DNA of 64,000 nucleotides from Staphylococcus americanisciuri. GTDB taxonomy: Bacteria; Bacillota; Bacilli; Staphylococcales; Staphylococcaceae. Shown here piece by piece: positions 1 to 8,271 of this stretch. Location of the stretch: positions 186,001 through 250,000 of the forward strand of contig NZ_JANUXY010000001.1 in NCBI RefSeq assembly GCF_024814435.1, written 5' to 3'. How positions within the stretch are numbered: position 1 is the stretch's first letter; the number at the start of each line of letters is the position of its first letter. Both the position numbers and the translations under genes were made by a program. The notes beneath the pieces are model-generated. The model worked only from the letters and a program-made list of their open reading frames with translations. It was not told where the DNA came from and ran no database searches.

Positions 1-278
1 TGTACGGGGAATTGTCCGTCTGCTGGAATGAGTTCATGCCATGGTAAGGCTTTCGTTTTTTCAAACAATTCGTCAAAACTTGTTGCTTTAAACTGTCCAA
101 CAATAAGCTTGACACGGTCAGCTGTTCGTAACCATAAGTTCGCTTTAACAATTGCTTGTGCGTCGCCTTCAAAATAAATACGCCCATTTTCAACGCGTGT
201 TTTATAGCCTAACTCTTGTACTTCTTTTGCAACAATGGCTTCCAATCCCATAGGACAAACGGCTAATAACTGATACAT
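1..278 (-). CDS. THUMP-domain 23S rRNA methyltransferase (RlmL/YpsC family), N-terminal fragment
   Basis: Only the first 92 codons lie in the window; the gene runs off the left edge. The ATG at 278 follows a strong AGGAGG. The protein opens MYQLLAVCPMGLEAIVAKEV and continues with a pattern typical of the THUMP/ferredoxin-like RNA-binding half of the YpsC/RlmL family, SAM-dependent enzymes that make N2-methylguanine in 23S rRNA. The catalytic Rossmann domain is outside the window, so substrate specificity cannot be judged. A location beside the RNase P RNA gene and gpsB matches the usual Bacillales order. Confidence 0.85.
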   Translation of the reverse strand, partial: MYQLLAVCPMGLEAIVAKEVQELGYKTRVENGRIYFEGDAQAIVKANLWLRTADRVKLIVGQFKATSFDELFEKTKALPWHELIPADGQFPV

Positions 279-344
279 AATGAACCTCCTAAATAGTAGA
301 TGATTGAATAAAGTTAATTTTTAAATATATGGTTCATACATTTA

Positions 345-373
345 AGGCTGGGACATATCGTATGCCCCAGCCT
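345..373 (-). terminator. Hairpin after rnpB
   Basis: The inverted repeat AGGCTGGG / CCCCAGCCT lies directly downstream of the RNase P RNA on the minus strand. In the leftward direction it is followed by AAATGTATG rather than a clean U-run, so it could also be a processing or 3'-protecting hairpin. The 'ctgggaca' wording resembles staphylococcal intergenic hairpins seen elsewhere in the window. Confidence 0.55.
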
Positions 374-383
374 ATTAGCTAGT

Positions 384-770
384 GTAGTAATATTTCTATA
401 AGCCATGTTCTGTTCCATAGTACTCATACGTGCACTAGTTACACTGGTACGCCGGTGGTAATCATCTGTCTAAAGTATGATTAACATACATTCTCGTTTA
501 TGCGTTCATTTCCGCTAAACGAGTGCTCCTACCAAATTTGGATTGCTCACTCGAGGGGTTTACCGCGTTCCACCTCTGCTATTTCTATCAGAGCTACGTC
601 ACTGTGGCACTTTCAAACTACTATAACCCTATCAAAAGACTTAGGTTAATTCGTTGCCGTCAATTTGCATTGCCTTGACTTATTGTTTCATCAAGCACGA
701 ACACTACAATCATCTCAGACTGTGTGAGCATGGACTTTCCTCTATAAAAATTAATTTATAGCGATTACCC
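384..770 (-). ncRNA. rnpB: RNase P RNA, Bacillus-type (class B)
   Basis: This is the catalytic RNA that removes 5' leaders from tRNA precursors. On the minus strand the near-universal 5' element GAGGAAAGTCC occurs at 742-732. The 3' element ACAGAACATGGCTTAT occurs near 413-398. The ends pair as helix P1 (GTAAT..CTATA near 770 with TATAG..ATTAC near 386). The length of about 387 nt fits class B RNase P. Internal blocks such as 'ggtttaccgcgttccacc' and 'gtgactacgt..agtgcc'-like pairing are typical of staphylococci. Ends are estimated from P1 pairing. Confidence 0.95.
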
Positions 771-817
771 AAAATATTACTTCAAAATTATATCATCTTA
801 AACATTAAAAGCAATGA

Positions 818-1153
818 TTATTTGCCAAATACTGCTTTCTCTAGATTAGAAATACGTTTTAAAATATCAACATTGCTATTTTGGTTTGCACCTTGACTTG
901 AGAAGCTTTTGCTTTCTTGTGGGCGACCTGATGCAACGCGAATACGCAAATCTTCAATTTCTTTTTTGAGTTTATGGTTTTCTTCTGAAAGTTTGATTAC
1001 TTCATTATTCAAGTCTGACATTTTTTGATAATCAACAATGATATCATCTAAAAAAGCATCGACTTCTTCTGGACGATAGCCGCGAACAACTGTTTTTTCA
1101 AAATCTTTTTCATAAATATCCTTTGCAGATAATTTTAACGAAACATCTGACAT
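818..1153 (-). CDS. gpsB: Cell-division regulator GpsB
   Basis: GpsB is a small DivIVA-like coiled-coil protein that coordinates septal and lateral wall synthesis by binding PBPs and, in staphylococci, FtsZ. The 111-residue product starts [20 protein letters not shown], the membrane-binding and PBP-binding N-terminal module. A coiled coil follows (about 30-70) and then a short C-terminal helix ending in [11 protein letters not shown]. An upstream in-frame ATG at 1201 would add 16 unconserved residues. The ATG at 1153 is preferred because it has GAGGTGGGG just upstream. The gene lies upstream of rnpB and downstream of ypsA, as in other Bacillales. Confidence 0.95.
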   Translation of the reverse strand: MSDVSLKLSAKDIYEKDFEKTVVRGYRPEEVDAFLDDIIVDYQKMSDLNNEVIKLSEENHKLKKEIEDLRIRVASGRPQESKSFSSQGANQNSNVDILKRISNLEKAVFGK

Positions 1154-1172
1154 ATGCCCCACCTCATTAGAT

Positions 1173-1730
1173 TCATATTTCATTTGACCATTGTAAATCA
1201 TTAATAAAACTTGTTATTTCGTCAAATGTCACAACATCACAATTATAGTGTGTTTGTGCCATAAAATCAACTAACTTTCTTTTGAAATACTTTGGGCTCG
1301 CTTCTTGTTCTTCATCATAAATAAGAATGGTTAAATCGGTATGGTCAAGCATGAATTGATCGGCTGCTTGAAACTGGTGTGGCCCAGTATAGTCACTATG
1401 ATAAACACTGTTCATATAATCAGCTTGACTGACAATAGTCTGATATTGTGCTTGTTGCGCTTCTCGCCATTTAGATGTGTGATTTTGAAAAGGTGTGACG
1501 ATACCTAACTTAAGCTCGGGATATGATTCTTTCAGCGCAATCACACATTCAGCTGCCCATAATTCAATACCTAATTGTCCTTGGATTAATACCCACTCAA
1601 GCCCTTCTTCTATATAGCTGATTAATTTTTGTTTAATAAAGGCTTTTAGAAAATCCACTTCTTTGACATCTTCATTAAAAATATTCAGTTCATATGATTT
1701 GTAGCCTGTAATGTATAAAGACTTGTACAT
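1173..1730 (-). CDS. ypsA: DUF1273 / YpsA-family SLOG-fold protein
   Basis: The 185-residue protein belongs to the YpsA (DUF1273) family, a Rossmann-like SLOG fold thought to bind nucleotides. It has the family signatures [13 protein letters not shown] at the N terminus and [20 protein letters not shown] in the middle. In Bacillus and S. aureus YpsA has been linked to cell-division phenotypes; the biochemical activity is not settled. The ATG at 1730 with GGTGG eight bases upstream is preferred over a GTG at 1742. The position just upstream of gpsB supports the division link. Confidence 0.85.
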   Translation of the reverse strand: MYKSLYITGYKSYELNIFNEDVKEVDFLKAFIKQKLISYIEEGLEWVLIQGQLGIELWAAECVIALKESYPELKLGIVTPFQNHTSKWREAQQAQYQTIVSQADYMNSVYHSDYTGPHQFQAADQFMLDHTDLTILIYDEEQEASPKYFKRKLVDFMAQTHYNCDVVTFDEITSFINDLQWSNEI

Positions 1731-1746
1731 ATCTAGATCCACCCTA

Positions 1747-2055
1747 TTACTTTAAAGTCATCATATCGTGCTTTACTGTCTTCAATTGATTGTAAAATTG
1801 TTTCTTGCTTGTACGTGAATGATGGCAGGTAACCGATAAGTTCTGTAAGAGTGTTATTAATCTGTCATGTTGCACAGTCACGTGAGATGTTTCTCGTTGT
1901 AGATGCGCCAGGTGTTGGTCAACTTGCGCAACAAACGGCTTAATGTCAGTATCAAAGTCATATATATGGCCTTCGCGTGCAGCAACATATCTTGATTCCA
2001 TCTCTGAAGTGCACATGAGCAATGCTTGAAATAGACTTTTTGACAACTTAATCAC
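1747..2055 (-). CDS. yppE: YppE-family (DUF1798) protein
   Basis: A 102-residue, mostly helical protein of the YppE/DUF1798 family, of unknown function. It has no membrane segment or obvious catalytic motif. The recognised pattern is an N-terminal amphipathic helix, then [20 protein letters not shown] and a C-terminal coiled region. It lies divergently from recU, as yppE does in Bacillus. The start is uncertain: a GTG at 2055, or the TTG four codons in, which has AGGTGA close upstream. Confidence 0.7.
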   Translation of the reverse strand: MIKLSKSLFQALLMCTSEMESRYVAAREGHIYDFDTDIKPFVAQVDQHLAHLQRETSHVTVQHDRLITLLQNLSVTCHHSRTSKKQFYNQLKTVKHDMMTLK

Positions 2056-2243
2056 CTACACCTTCCTAACCATATCGTAACACAAAATGTGACAAAACTG
2101 GTTAACAGTACGCTTTGGGGTAACAGAGAAGCAACATCTATGGTACAATAATGTCAGTTTATGATTCCAAATAATTTAAAAGTTTTCATAAACTACTCCC
2201 TACTTTGTTTATAGGGCATTACAGACGAAATGTAGGTGAGACA

Positions 2244-2870
2244 ATGAACTATCCAAATGGTAAGCCTTTTAAGCAAAATAAGACTCAAGGCGGAAGTCAA
2301 CGCCCCTTTAAATCAGATACGATTAAGTATGGTGGTCGTGGGATGTCTTTAGAAAAGGATATCGAACGTTCCAACAAGCATTATTTGGAGTCAGGAACGG
2401 CAGTTATCCATAAAAAGCCAACGCCCATTCAAGTAGTGCACGTTGATTACCCCAAACGAAGTCAAGCGGTGATTAAAGAGGCTTACTTTAGGACGCCTTC
2501 TACAACTGACTATAATGGTGTTTATCGTGGGCAGTATATCGACTTTGAAGCGAAGGAGACAGTCAATAAAACGTCTTTTCCACTTCAAAATATTCATGCG
2601 CATCAAGTTGAACATATGCGTCAAGTCGTGAAGCATGATGGTATTGCATTTTTATTGCTGCGCTTTAAAGGCCGAGACGAAACGTATTTACTCTCATTTA
2701 AAGCGTTTATCGTTTTTTGGCAACGCTATTTAGATGGCATCAAAAAGTCAATTTCGGTTGAAGAAGTGCAAGAAAATGGTTACTATATTCCTTATCAGTA
2801 TCAACCAAGGTTAGACTATCTAAAAGTTGTTGATAAGTTGATATTAGATGAAAGCGAGGATCGCCTATGA
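2244..2870 (+). CDS. recU: Holliday junction resolvase RecU
   Basis: RecU cuts Holliday junctions in recombinational repair and chromosome segregation of Firmicutes. The 208-residue protein has the family N terminus MNYPNGKPF, the nuclease core around [13 protein letters not shown] (acidic and Lys catalytic residues, about residues 95-107), and later [22 protein letters not shown]. The ATG at 2244 follows GTAGGTGAG; an upstream TTG at 2205 lacks a ribosome site. The stop overlaps the pbp2 start (ATGA), so the two are translationally coupled, the classic recU-ponA arrangement. Confidence 0.95.
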   Translation: MNYPNGKPFKQNKTQGGSQRPFKSDTIKYGGRGMSLEKDIERSNKHYLESGTAVIHKKPTPIQVVHVDYPKRSQAVIKEAYFRTPSTTDYNGVYRGQYIDFEAKETVNKTSFPLQNIHAHQVEHMRQVVKHDGIAFLLLRFKGRDETYLLSFKAFIVFWQRYLDGIKKSISVEEVQENGYYIPYQYQPRLDYLKVVDKLILDESEDRL

Positions 2871-5047
2871 CGGGAAAAAAAGAGGCTTCTAATGGTTCTA
2901 AAAAGAAGTCCGGCAAAAAAAAGAATAGAAATATTAAGCGCACAGTGATAAAAGTGATCAGCTTTTGTGTATTAGCTTTTGTTATTTTAGCTTTATTGGG
3001 CGTGTTACTATTTGCTTATTATGCATGGAAAGCACCTGCATTTAACGAAGCGAAGTTACAAGACCCAAGTCCTGCTAAAATATATGACCAAAATAATACA
3101 CTTGTTAAAACGCTAGATAATGGCGCAAGACGAGAACATGTCGATTTGAAAGATGTGCCTGATCAACTGAAAGATGCTGTACTTGCTACTGAAGATAATC
3201 GCTTCTATGAACATGGTGCGTTAGACTATAAACGTCTCTTCGGTGCCGTATTGAAGAACGTTACTGGTGGATTTGGTTCACAAGGTGCATCAACATTGAC
3301 GCAACAAGTGGTGAAGCGTACGTTCTTAACAGATCAAAAGTCGATTGAACGTAAAGCTCAAGAAGCGTATCTGTCTTATCGCCTTGAACAAGAGTACTCT
3401 AAGGATGAAATTTTCCAAATGTACTTGAATAAAATCTACTATTCAGATGGCGTATATGGTGTTAAAGCAGCTGCTAAGTACTACTTCAACAAAGATTTGA
3501 AGGACTTGAATTTAGCAGAAACTGCCTATCTTGCTGGTTTGCCACAAGTTCCAAACACATATAATATTTATGATAATCCAGAAGAAGCAGAGAAACGTAA
3601 AGATACAGTTCTCTATTTGATGGCTTATCATGATCGCATTACAGACAAGCAGATGAAAGAAGCGCAAGATACGCCTATCACTACAAACTTAGTTGAACGT
3701 TCAGCAGAAGACCGTGAGATCAAGCCAGATGATAGTTCACAACAGTATGATTCGTATCTTAACTTTGTGAAGCAAGAATTGATGAGTAAAGACGAGTTTA
3801 AAGGTCGTAACTTATCTGATGTGCTTAATAGCGGTATTAAGATTTATACGTACATGGATAAAGACATTCAAACTGTTCTACAAAATCGTATTGATTATGG
3901 TGGTTACTACAAGAATGACGATCAACAAGTGGGTGCCACTATTGTGGATAGTGAAACGGGTGCATTAACAGCCATTTCTGGTGGTAGAGATTATAAAGAT
4001 GTTGTTCAGCGAAACCAAGCAACGGATGTACATCCTACAGGTTCAACACTGAAACCATTTTTAGCATATGCGCCTGCGATTGATTACTTACAATGGGCAA
4101 CAAATCATTCATTACAAGATGAATCAGTCTACTACGTGGATGGTGGAGCATTCCATAACTATGATGGCAAAGGACATGGTGTTGTCACAATTTATGATGC
4201 TTTGAGACAAAGTTTTAACATCCCAGCATTGAAAACATGGCAAGCTGTTAAAGAGCAAGCCGGTGACAATGCACCAACAGACTTTGCAGCAAAAGTAGGT
4301 TTAGAATATGAGAATTCAAATATTGGACCTTCAGAAGTATTGGGTGGTTCATCTTCAGAATTCTCTACTGTTCAATTAGCATCTGCTTATGCATCGTTTG
4401 CCAATGGTGGTACGTATAATAAGGCACATGCGATTAAAAAAGTTGTTGAAGCGAATGGTAATACGATTGAATTCAATCATACAAGTCACCAAGCGATGAA
4501 TGATTACACAGCTTATATGATTACACAAATCTTAAAAGGTACATTCGATACGTATGGTTCTGCATATGGTAATAGTGTTCCTGGTGTAAATGTTGCTGCT
4601 AAAACAGGTACTGGTACGTATGGCGACGAAACATATCAAGAGTATAGCTTGCCTGATTCAGCAGCCAAGGACGTATGGATTTCTGGTTATTCCCCACGCT
4701 ATACAATGTCTGTATGGATGGGCTTTAATAAAGTGAAGCTATATGGTGAGAATTCATTCGTTGGTAGCTCAGAGCAGAAATTACCACAGTACCTCTTTAG
4801 AGATGTGATGGGAGATATTAATCCGATAGATGGTTTAGACTTTGAACGCCCTGCTTCTGTTGGTGGCAGCGGACGTAGTTTATATGTTGCACAAGCCCCA
4901 GACGGTAATGTAACAAGTAACTTTACAGAATCAAGTGGTGGTACGAATAGCAACAGTAATAATAATCAAAGTAATTCCAACAACGGCAATTCAAGCAACA
5001 GTAATAATAACAAAAATCTTTTCAGCAACTTTTTCGGTAATAACTAA
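2867..5047 (+). CDS. pbp2: Bifunctional penicillin-binding protein 2 (class A PBP)
   Basis: This enzyme polymerises lipid II and cross-links peptidoglycan at the septum. The 726-residue protein has a Lys-rich cytoplasmic start and a membrane anchor near residues 25-50. The GT51 glycosyltransferase domain shows [11 protein letters not shown] and GASTLTQQ, about residues 105-150. The transpeptidase shows STLKP (near 395), SFN (near 448) and KTGTGTYG (near 578). The C-terminal tail is a low-complexity Asn/Ser stretch of about 40 residues ending [10 protein letters not shown]. It is coupled to recU by a 4-base overlap and ends in a shared terminator with ypoC. Confidence 0.96.
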   Translation: MTGKKEASNGSKKKSGKKKNRNIKRTVIKVISFCVLAFVILALLGVLLFAYYAWKAPAFNEAKLQDPSPAKIYDQNNTLVKTLDNGARREHVDLKDVPDQLKDAVLATEDNRFYEHGALDYKRLFGAVLKNVTGGFGSQGASTLTQQVVKRTFLTDQKSIERKAQEAYLSYRLEQEYSKDEIFQMYLNKIYYSDGVYGVKAAAKYYFNKDLKDLNLAETAYLAGLPQVPNTYNIYDNPEEAEKRKDTVLYLMAYHDRITDKQMKEAQDTPITTNLVERSAEDREIKPDDSSQQYDSYLNFVKQELMSKDEFKGRNLSDVLNSGIKIYTYMDKDIQTVLQNRIDYGGYYKNDDQQVGATIVDSETGALTAISGGRDYKDVVQRNQATDVHPTGSTLKPFLAYAPAIDYLQWATNHSLQDESVYYVDGGAFHNYDGKGHGVVTIYDALRQSFNIPALKTWQAVKEQAGDNAPTDFAAKVGLEYENSNIGPSEVLGGSSSEFSTVQLASAYASFANGGTYNKAHAIKKVVEANGNTIEFNHTSHQAMNDYTAYMITQILKGTFDTYGSAYGNSVPGVNVAAKTGTGTYGDETYQEYSLPDSAAKDVWISGYSPRYTMSVWMGFNKVKLYGENSFVGSSEQKLPQYLFRDVMGDINPIDGLDFERPASVGGSGRSLYVAQAPDGNVTSNFTESSGGTNSNSNNNQSNSNNGNSSNSNNNKNLFSNFFGNN

Positions 5048-5058
5048 ACAAAAAAATG

Positions 5059-5093
5059 AACCACTGATACGGGATATACGCCCTATCAGTGGT
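5059..5093. terminator. Bidirectional terminator between pbp2 and ypoC
   Basis: A perfect 11-bp stem AACCACTGATA / TATCAGTGGTT is followed by TTTTTT to the right (for pbp2) and by T-rich sequence on the other strand (for ypoC). The last codons and stop of ypoC lie inside the stem. Confidence 0.88.
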
Positions 5094-5403
5094 TTTTTGC
5101 GCGATAAGCAGCATGCATTTTGATAAGCTCACTTTTCAATGTTTTCATTTGTTGATATCCCATGTAGTGATGTTTGCGTTCTTGAATATACGCTAGGCGT
5201 TCTTCAAAGTTAAACGGTACAATGGGTAAATATTCTATCTCTGCGACAGAAAGTGTTTGTATATCATTAATCTTACAGAAATACGTTATCAGTAGTGCAT
5301 AGTATTCATCGAGTAATGCGATACTTTCAGTTTTCCCAATGCGACGTGCTTTTGCTATTGGATCCAACTGTGTTTCAAGTTCTGATAGTCTTGTAATAGT
5401 CAT
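5086..5403 (-). CDS. ypoC: YpoC-family protein
   Basis: A 105-residue protein of unknown function in the YpoC family, always found just downstream of nth in Bacillales. Visible traits are MTITRLSELETQL at the start, an IPIVPFNFEERLAYI-like central motif (YLPIVPFNFEERLAYI) and a basic C terminus. There are no membrane segments. The ATG overlaps the nth stop by one base (TAATG), implying translational coupling. The stop codon is embedded in the convergent terminator shared with pbp2. Confidence 0.75.
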   Translation of the reverse strand: MTITRLSELETQLDPIAKARRIGKTESIALLDEYYALLITYFCKINDIQTLSVAEIEYLPIVPFNFEERLAYIQERKHHYMGYQQMKTLKSELIKMHAAYRAKNH

Positions 5404-6077
5404 TATTGTGCTGTCGCCCCTTTTAATCGCATTGCTGCACGGTAACGCTTTTGCCCTTCTCGACAGTCTACAAACAGTGGGCATGCGTCACATTTTGGTT
5501 TTTTCGCTAAACAGTGATAACGTCCAAAAAATATTAATTGATGGTGACTTTGCGTCCAACGTGCTTTTGGAATAATAGAGGTAAGCTTACGTTCAACTTC
5601 AGTCACACTGTCTTTCCATCGACAAATACCTAGACGTTTTGAGACGCGTTCCACATGCGTATCAACAGCGAGTGCAGGTTCGCCAAATGCTACACTCATC
5701 ACAACATTGGCTGTTTTTTGACCGACGCCAGCAAGTCCAACTAATTGTTCGTGGGTATTAGGAACTTGTCCATCATACTGTTCAATCAACGAGCGACATA
5801 GTTTTTGAATATTTTTAGCTTTGTTACGATATAGCCCGATAGAACGAATATCTTGTTGTAATTCCTCAAGTGATACGGCTAAATAATCTTCAGGTGTGTG
5901 ATATTTTTGAAATAAAGATTTCGTTACTTTATTGACCGTATTATCTGTACATTGTGCTGACAGGAGTACAGCAATTGTCAGTTCAAATGGGTTATCATGG
6001 ATTAATTCACATTCTGCATCTGGAAACATTTCATCGATGACATCAATCATCTCCAGTGCTTTTTTCTTGCTAATCAA
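5403..6077 (-). CDS. nth: Endonuclease III
   Basis: A DNA glycosylase/AP lyase that removes oxidised pyrimidines in base excision repair. The 224-residue protein has the helix-hairpin-helix LVGLAGVGQKTANVV with the catalytic Lys near 121, the Asp in AVDTHVERV near 139, and a [4Fe-4S] cluster at Cys 179, 186, 189 and 195 (C-x6-C-x2-C-x5-C). The start is TTG, with GGGGGA upstream. The start overlaps the end of dnaD by eight bases, giving the operon dnaD-nth-ypoC. Confidence 0.96.
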   Translation of the reverse strand: MISKKKALEMIDVIDEMFPDAECELIHDNPFELTIAVLLSAQCTDNTVNKVTKSLFQKYHTPEDYLAVSLEELQQDIRSIGLYRNKAKNIQKLCRSLIEQYDGQVPNTHEQLVGLAGVGQKTANVVMSVAFGEPALAVDTHVERVSKRLGICRWKDSVTEVERKLTSIIPKARWTQSHHQLIFFGRYHCLAKKPKCDACPLFVDCREGQKRYRAAMRLKGATAQ

Positions 6078-6756
6078 ATGGATTTTCCCCCTTTAACCAA
6101 TTAAATTTTGGGAAGTTTTCAATTTTTTTCACTGTTGGTTGTTGCTTGGTGAATTTAGCGCGTATCGGTTTAGCGTCATCTACTGTACGAACATTATTTT
6201 TTTCCCAGTTCAACAAGATTCTGTCGACATATTTTAAACTTGATTTATCGTGCGCTAATGCCTCATCTACAGCTGCATGGATGATAGTTATATCATAATT
6301 ATCGACATCAAGCCATTGATTAATGTTTTCAATTTCTAACGGTGATAATGTGCGACCAAATCCTTGTTCAATCTTTTTGAAAAGTATTTTAAATGCTTCA
6401 TTTTTATCAGTTTGATGTCTCGCTGTGTCAATTCCATCAAAAACTTGTGATAGTTGTTCATAAAAGCCATCTAGATTGATATATTCGCTCATTTTTCCAT
6501 CAGCATTTTTTTCTACACGCATTTCTAACAAGCCCAGCTGAATAAGCTTTTGAATGATCATTGTTATTTCAGCTGCTTGCATCGTCGTTCCTTTTTGTAA
6601 CGTCTCAATAGAAGGTTGTTCATTACTCATCTCATAGGCATACATGATTTTCATAAGGATAATCAAGTCAGCTTCATTCAATCCTAAATCATGATAGTGT
6701 TCGAGTAACTCATAACGACATACAAAAGGACGTGTCTTTAATTCATAGATATTCAA
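6070..6756 (-). CDS. dnaD: Replication initiation / primosome protein DnaD
   Basis: DnaD helps remodel DnaA-bound origins and load the replicative helicase with DnaB and DnaI. The 228-residue protein has the N-terminal winged-helix domain and the C-terminal DnaD/DnaB-like helical domain (IEQGFGRTLSPLEIENINQWL, about 125-150). A basic tail ends FPKFNWLKGENPFD. The likely start is a TTG at 6756, with AGAGGTG six bases upstream; the GTG at 6765 falls within that ribosome site. First gene of dnaD-nth-ypoC. Confidence 0.93.
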   Translation of the reverse strand: MNIYELKTRPFVCRYELLEHYHDLGLNEADLIILMKIMYAYEMSNEQPSIETLQKGTTMQAAEITMIIQKLIQLGLLEMRVEKNADGKMSEYINLDGFYEQLSQVFDGIDTARHQTDKNEAFKILFKKIEQGFGRTLSPLEIENINQWLDVDNYDITIIHAAVDEALAHDKSSLKYVDRILLNWEKNNVRTVDDAKPIRAKFTKQQPTVKKIENFPKFNWLKGENPFD

Positions 6757-6820
6757 AAATATCACCTCTTACTTGTTGTGTATCATTATGTGTCTATTAT
6801 TTTTATATTTTGGCGAAAAA

Positions 6821-6870
6821 TGACAACCCATTGAAAGCTATCAGTAAGTGGACTTCCAATGGGTAGTTAT
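6821..6870 (-). terminator. Terminator of asnS
   Basis: On the minus strand ACCCATTGGAAG pairs with CTTTCAATGGGT, a long stem with a loop of about 20 nt followed by GTCATTTTTCG. It lies between the asnS stop and the dnaD start. Confidence 0.75.
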
Positions 6871-6895
6871 TTGACGCTATATAGCCATTCTTTAA

Positions 6896-8188
6896 TTATG
6901 GATACAGTCTATTTAATAAGCGTGGGAATGGTGATGTTTCACGAACATGTTCCACACCGGCAATCCATGCGACTGTACGTTCTAAGCCTAAACCGAAACC
7001 ACTGTGAGGAACACTACCATATTTACGTAAATCTAAATAATATTGATAGCTTTCAGGGTCTAATTGGTGTGCATTAATACGTGTTTCTAATAGTGCTAAG
7101 TCATTGATACGCTCCGAACCACCGATGATTTCACCGTAACCTTCCGGCGCAATGAGATCAGCACATAATACTGTGTCTTCATTCTCAGGATTTGGTTGCA
7201 TATAAAATGGTTTGATTTTTGTTGGGTAGTTAACGATAAATACTGGTAAATCATAGTGATTAGCGATGGCTGTTTCGTGTGGTGCACCAAAGTCATCACC
7301 CCACTCAATGTCATCAAAACCAGCTTCATGTAAGAATGTAATAGCCTCATCATATGAAATGCGTGGGAATGGTGCCACAACTTTTTCAAGTTTTGAGGTA
7401 TCACGGTCTAATACTTTTAATTCAAGCGCACAATTTTTAAGAACAGATTGCACGACAAATGCAACATAATTTTCTTGAACTTGTAGACTTTCTTCATGAT
7501 TTGTGAATGCCATCTCAGGTTCAATCATCCAGAATTCGATAAGATGGCGACGTGTTTTAGATTTTTCTGCACGGAATGTTGGACCGAATGAGAATACTTT
7601 ACCGTGTGCCATTGCAGCAGCTTCCATATACAATTGACCGCTTTGAGATAAAAATGCATCTTCATCAAAATATTTAGTATGGAATAACTCACTTGTGCCT
7701 TCAGGAGCACTTGCAGTTAAGATAGGTGGATCAATTTTAGTGAAGCCATTGTTATTGAAAAACTCATAAGTTGCACGAATGATTTCATTACGAATCTTCA
7801 TCACAGCATGTTGTTTTTTAGAACGTAACCATAAATGACGGTGATCCATTAAGAATTCCGTTCCATGATTTTTAGGTGTAATAGGATAGTCATGTGCTTC
7901 ATGAATGACTTTGATTTCTTTCACTTGCATTTCATAACCTAAGTCTGATCGGTTATCTTCAGTAATCTCACCTGTAACGTAAATAGAAGACTCCTGTGTA
8001 AGTGATTTTGCGGTTTTAAAAATATCTTCTGCAACTTCTGATTTGACGACAACCCCTTGCATAAAGCCTGTCCCATCACGCAGTTGTAAGAAGGCAATTT
8101 TACCGCTAGAACGTTTATTGGCAAGCCATGCGCCGATTGTTACTTCTTCACCGATATGATTTTTTGCTTCTTTAATTGTTGTTTTCAT
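6896..8188 (-). CDS. asnS: Asparaginyl-tRNA synthetase
   Basis: Charges tRNA-Asn with asparagine. The 430-residue class IIb enzyme has an N-terminal OB-fold ([26 protein letters not shown]), class II motif 2 ([25 protein letters not shown], about 205-230) and motif 3 near the C terminus ([13 protein letters not shown]). An AsnRS rather than AspRS identity is supported by overall length and the C-terminal [14 protein letters not shown]. The start ATG follows AGGAGATTAGCT. It appears to be a single-gene unit. Confidence 0.96.
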   Translation of the reverse strand: MKTTIKEAKNHIGEEVTIGAWLANKRSSGKIAFLQLRDGTGFMQGVVVKSEVAEDIFKTAKSLTQESSIYVTGEITEDNRSDLGYEMQVKEIKVIHEAHDYPITPKNHGTEFLMDHRHLWLRSKKQHAVMKIRNEIIRATYEFFNNNGFTKIDPPILTASAPEGTSELFHTKYFDEDAFLSQSGQLYMEAAAMAHGKVFSFGPTFRAEKSKTRRHLIEFWMIEPEMAFTNHEESLQVQENYVAFVVQSVLKNCALELKVLDRDTSKLEKVVAPFPRISYDEAITFLHEAGFDDIEWGDDFGAPHETAIANHYDLPVFIVNYPTKIKPFYMQPNPENEDTVLCADLIAPEGYGEIIGGSERINDLALLETRINAHQLDPESYQYYLDLRKYGSVPHSGFGLGLERTVAWIAGVEHVRETSPFPRLLNRLYP

Positions 8189-8271
8189 AGCTAATCTCCT
8201 AAATTATTTACTGCTCTTATTTTATCAAAACTTCATAATGACATCTAGTTTATGATTTAGAATCTCATAGA

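Noticed and set aside
1173-1730. ypsA (SLOG fold) as part of a nucleotide-signalling defence system
   Set aside because: SLOG domains occur in defence loci, but here the gene is in its standard gpsB neighbourhood with no effector next to it.
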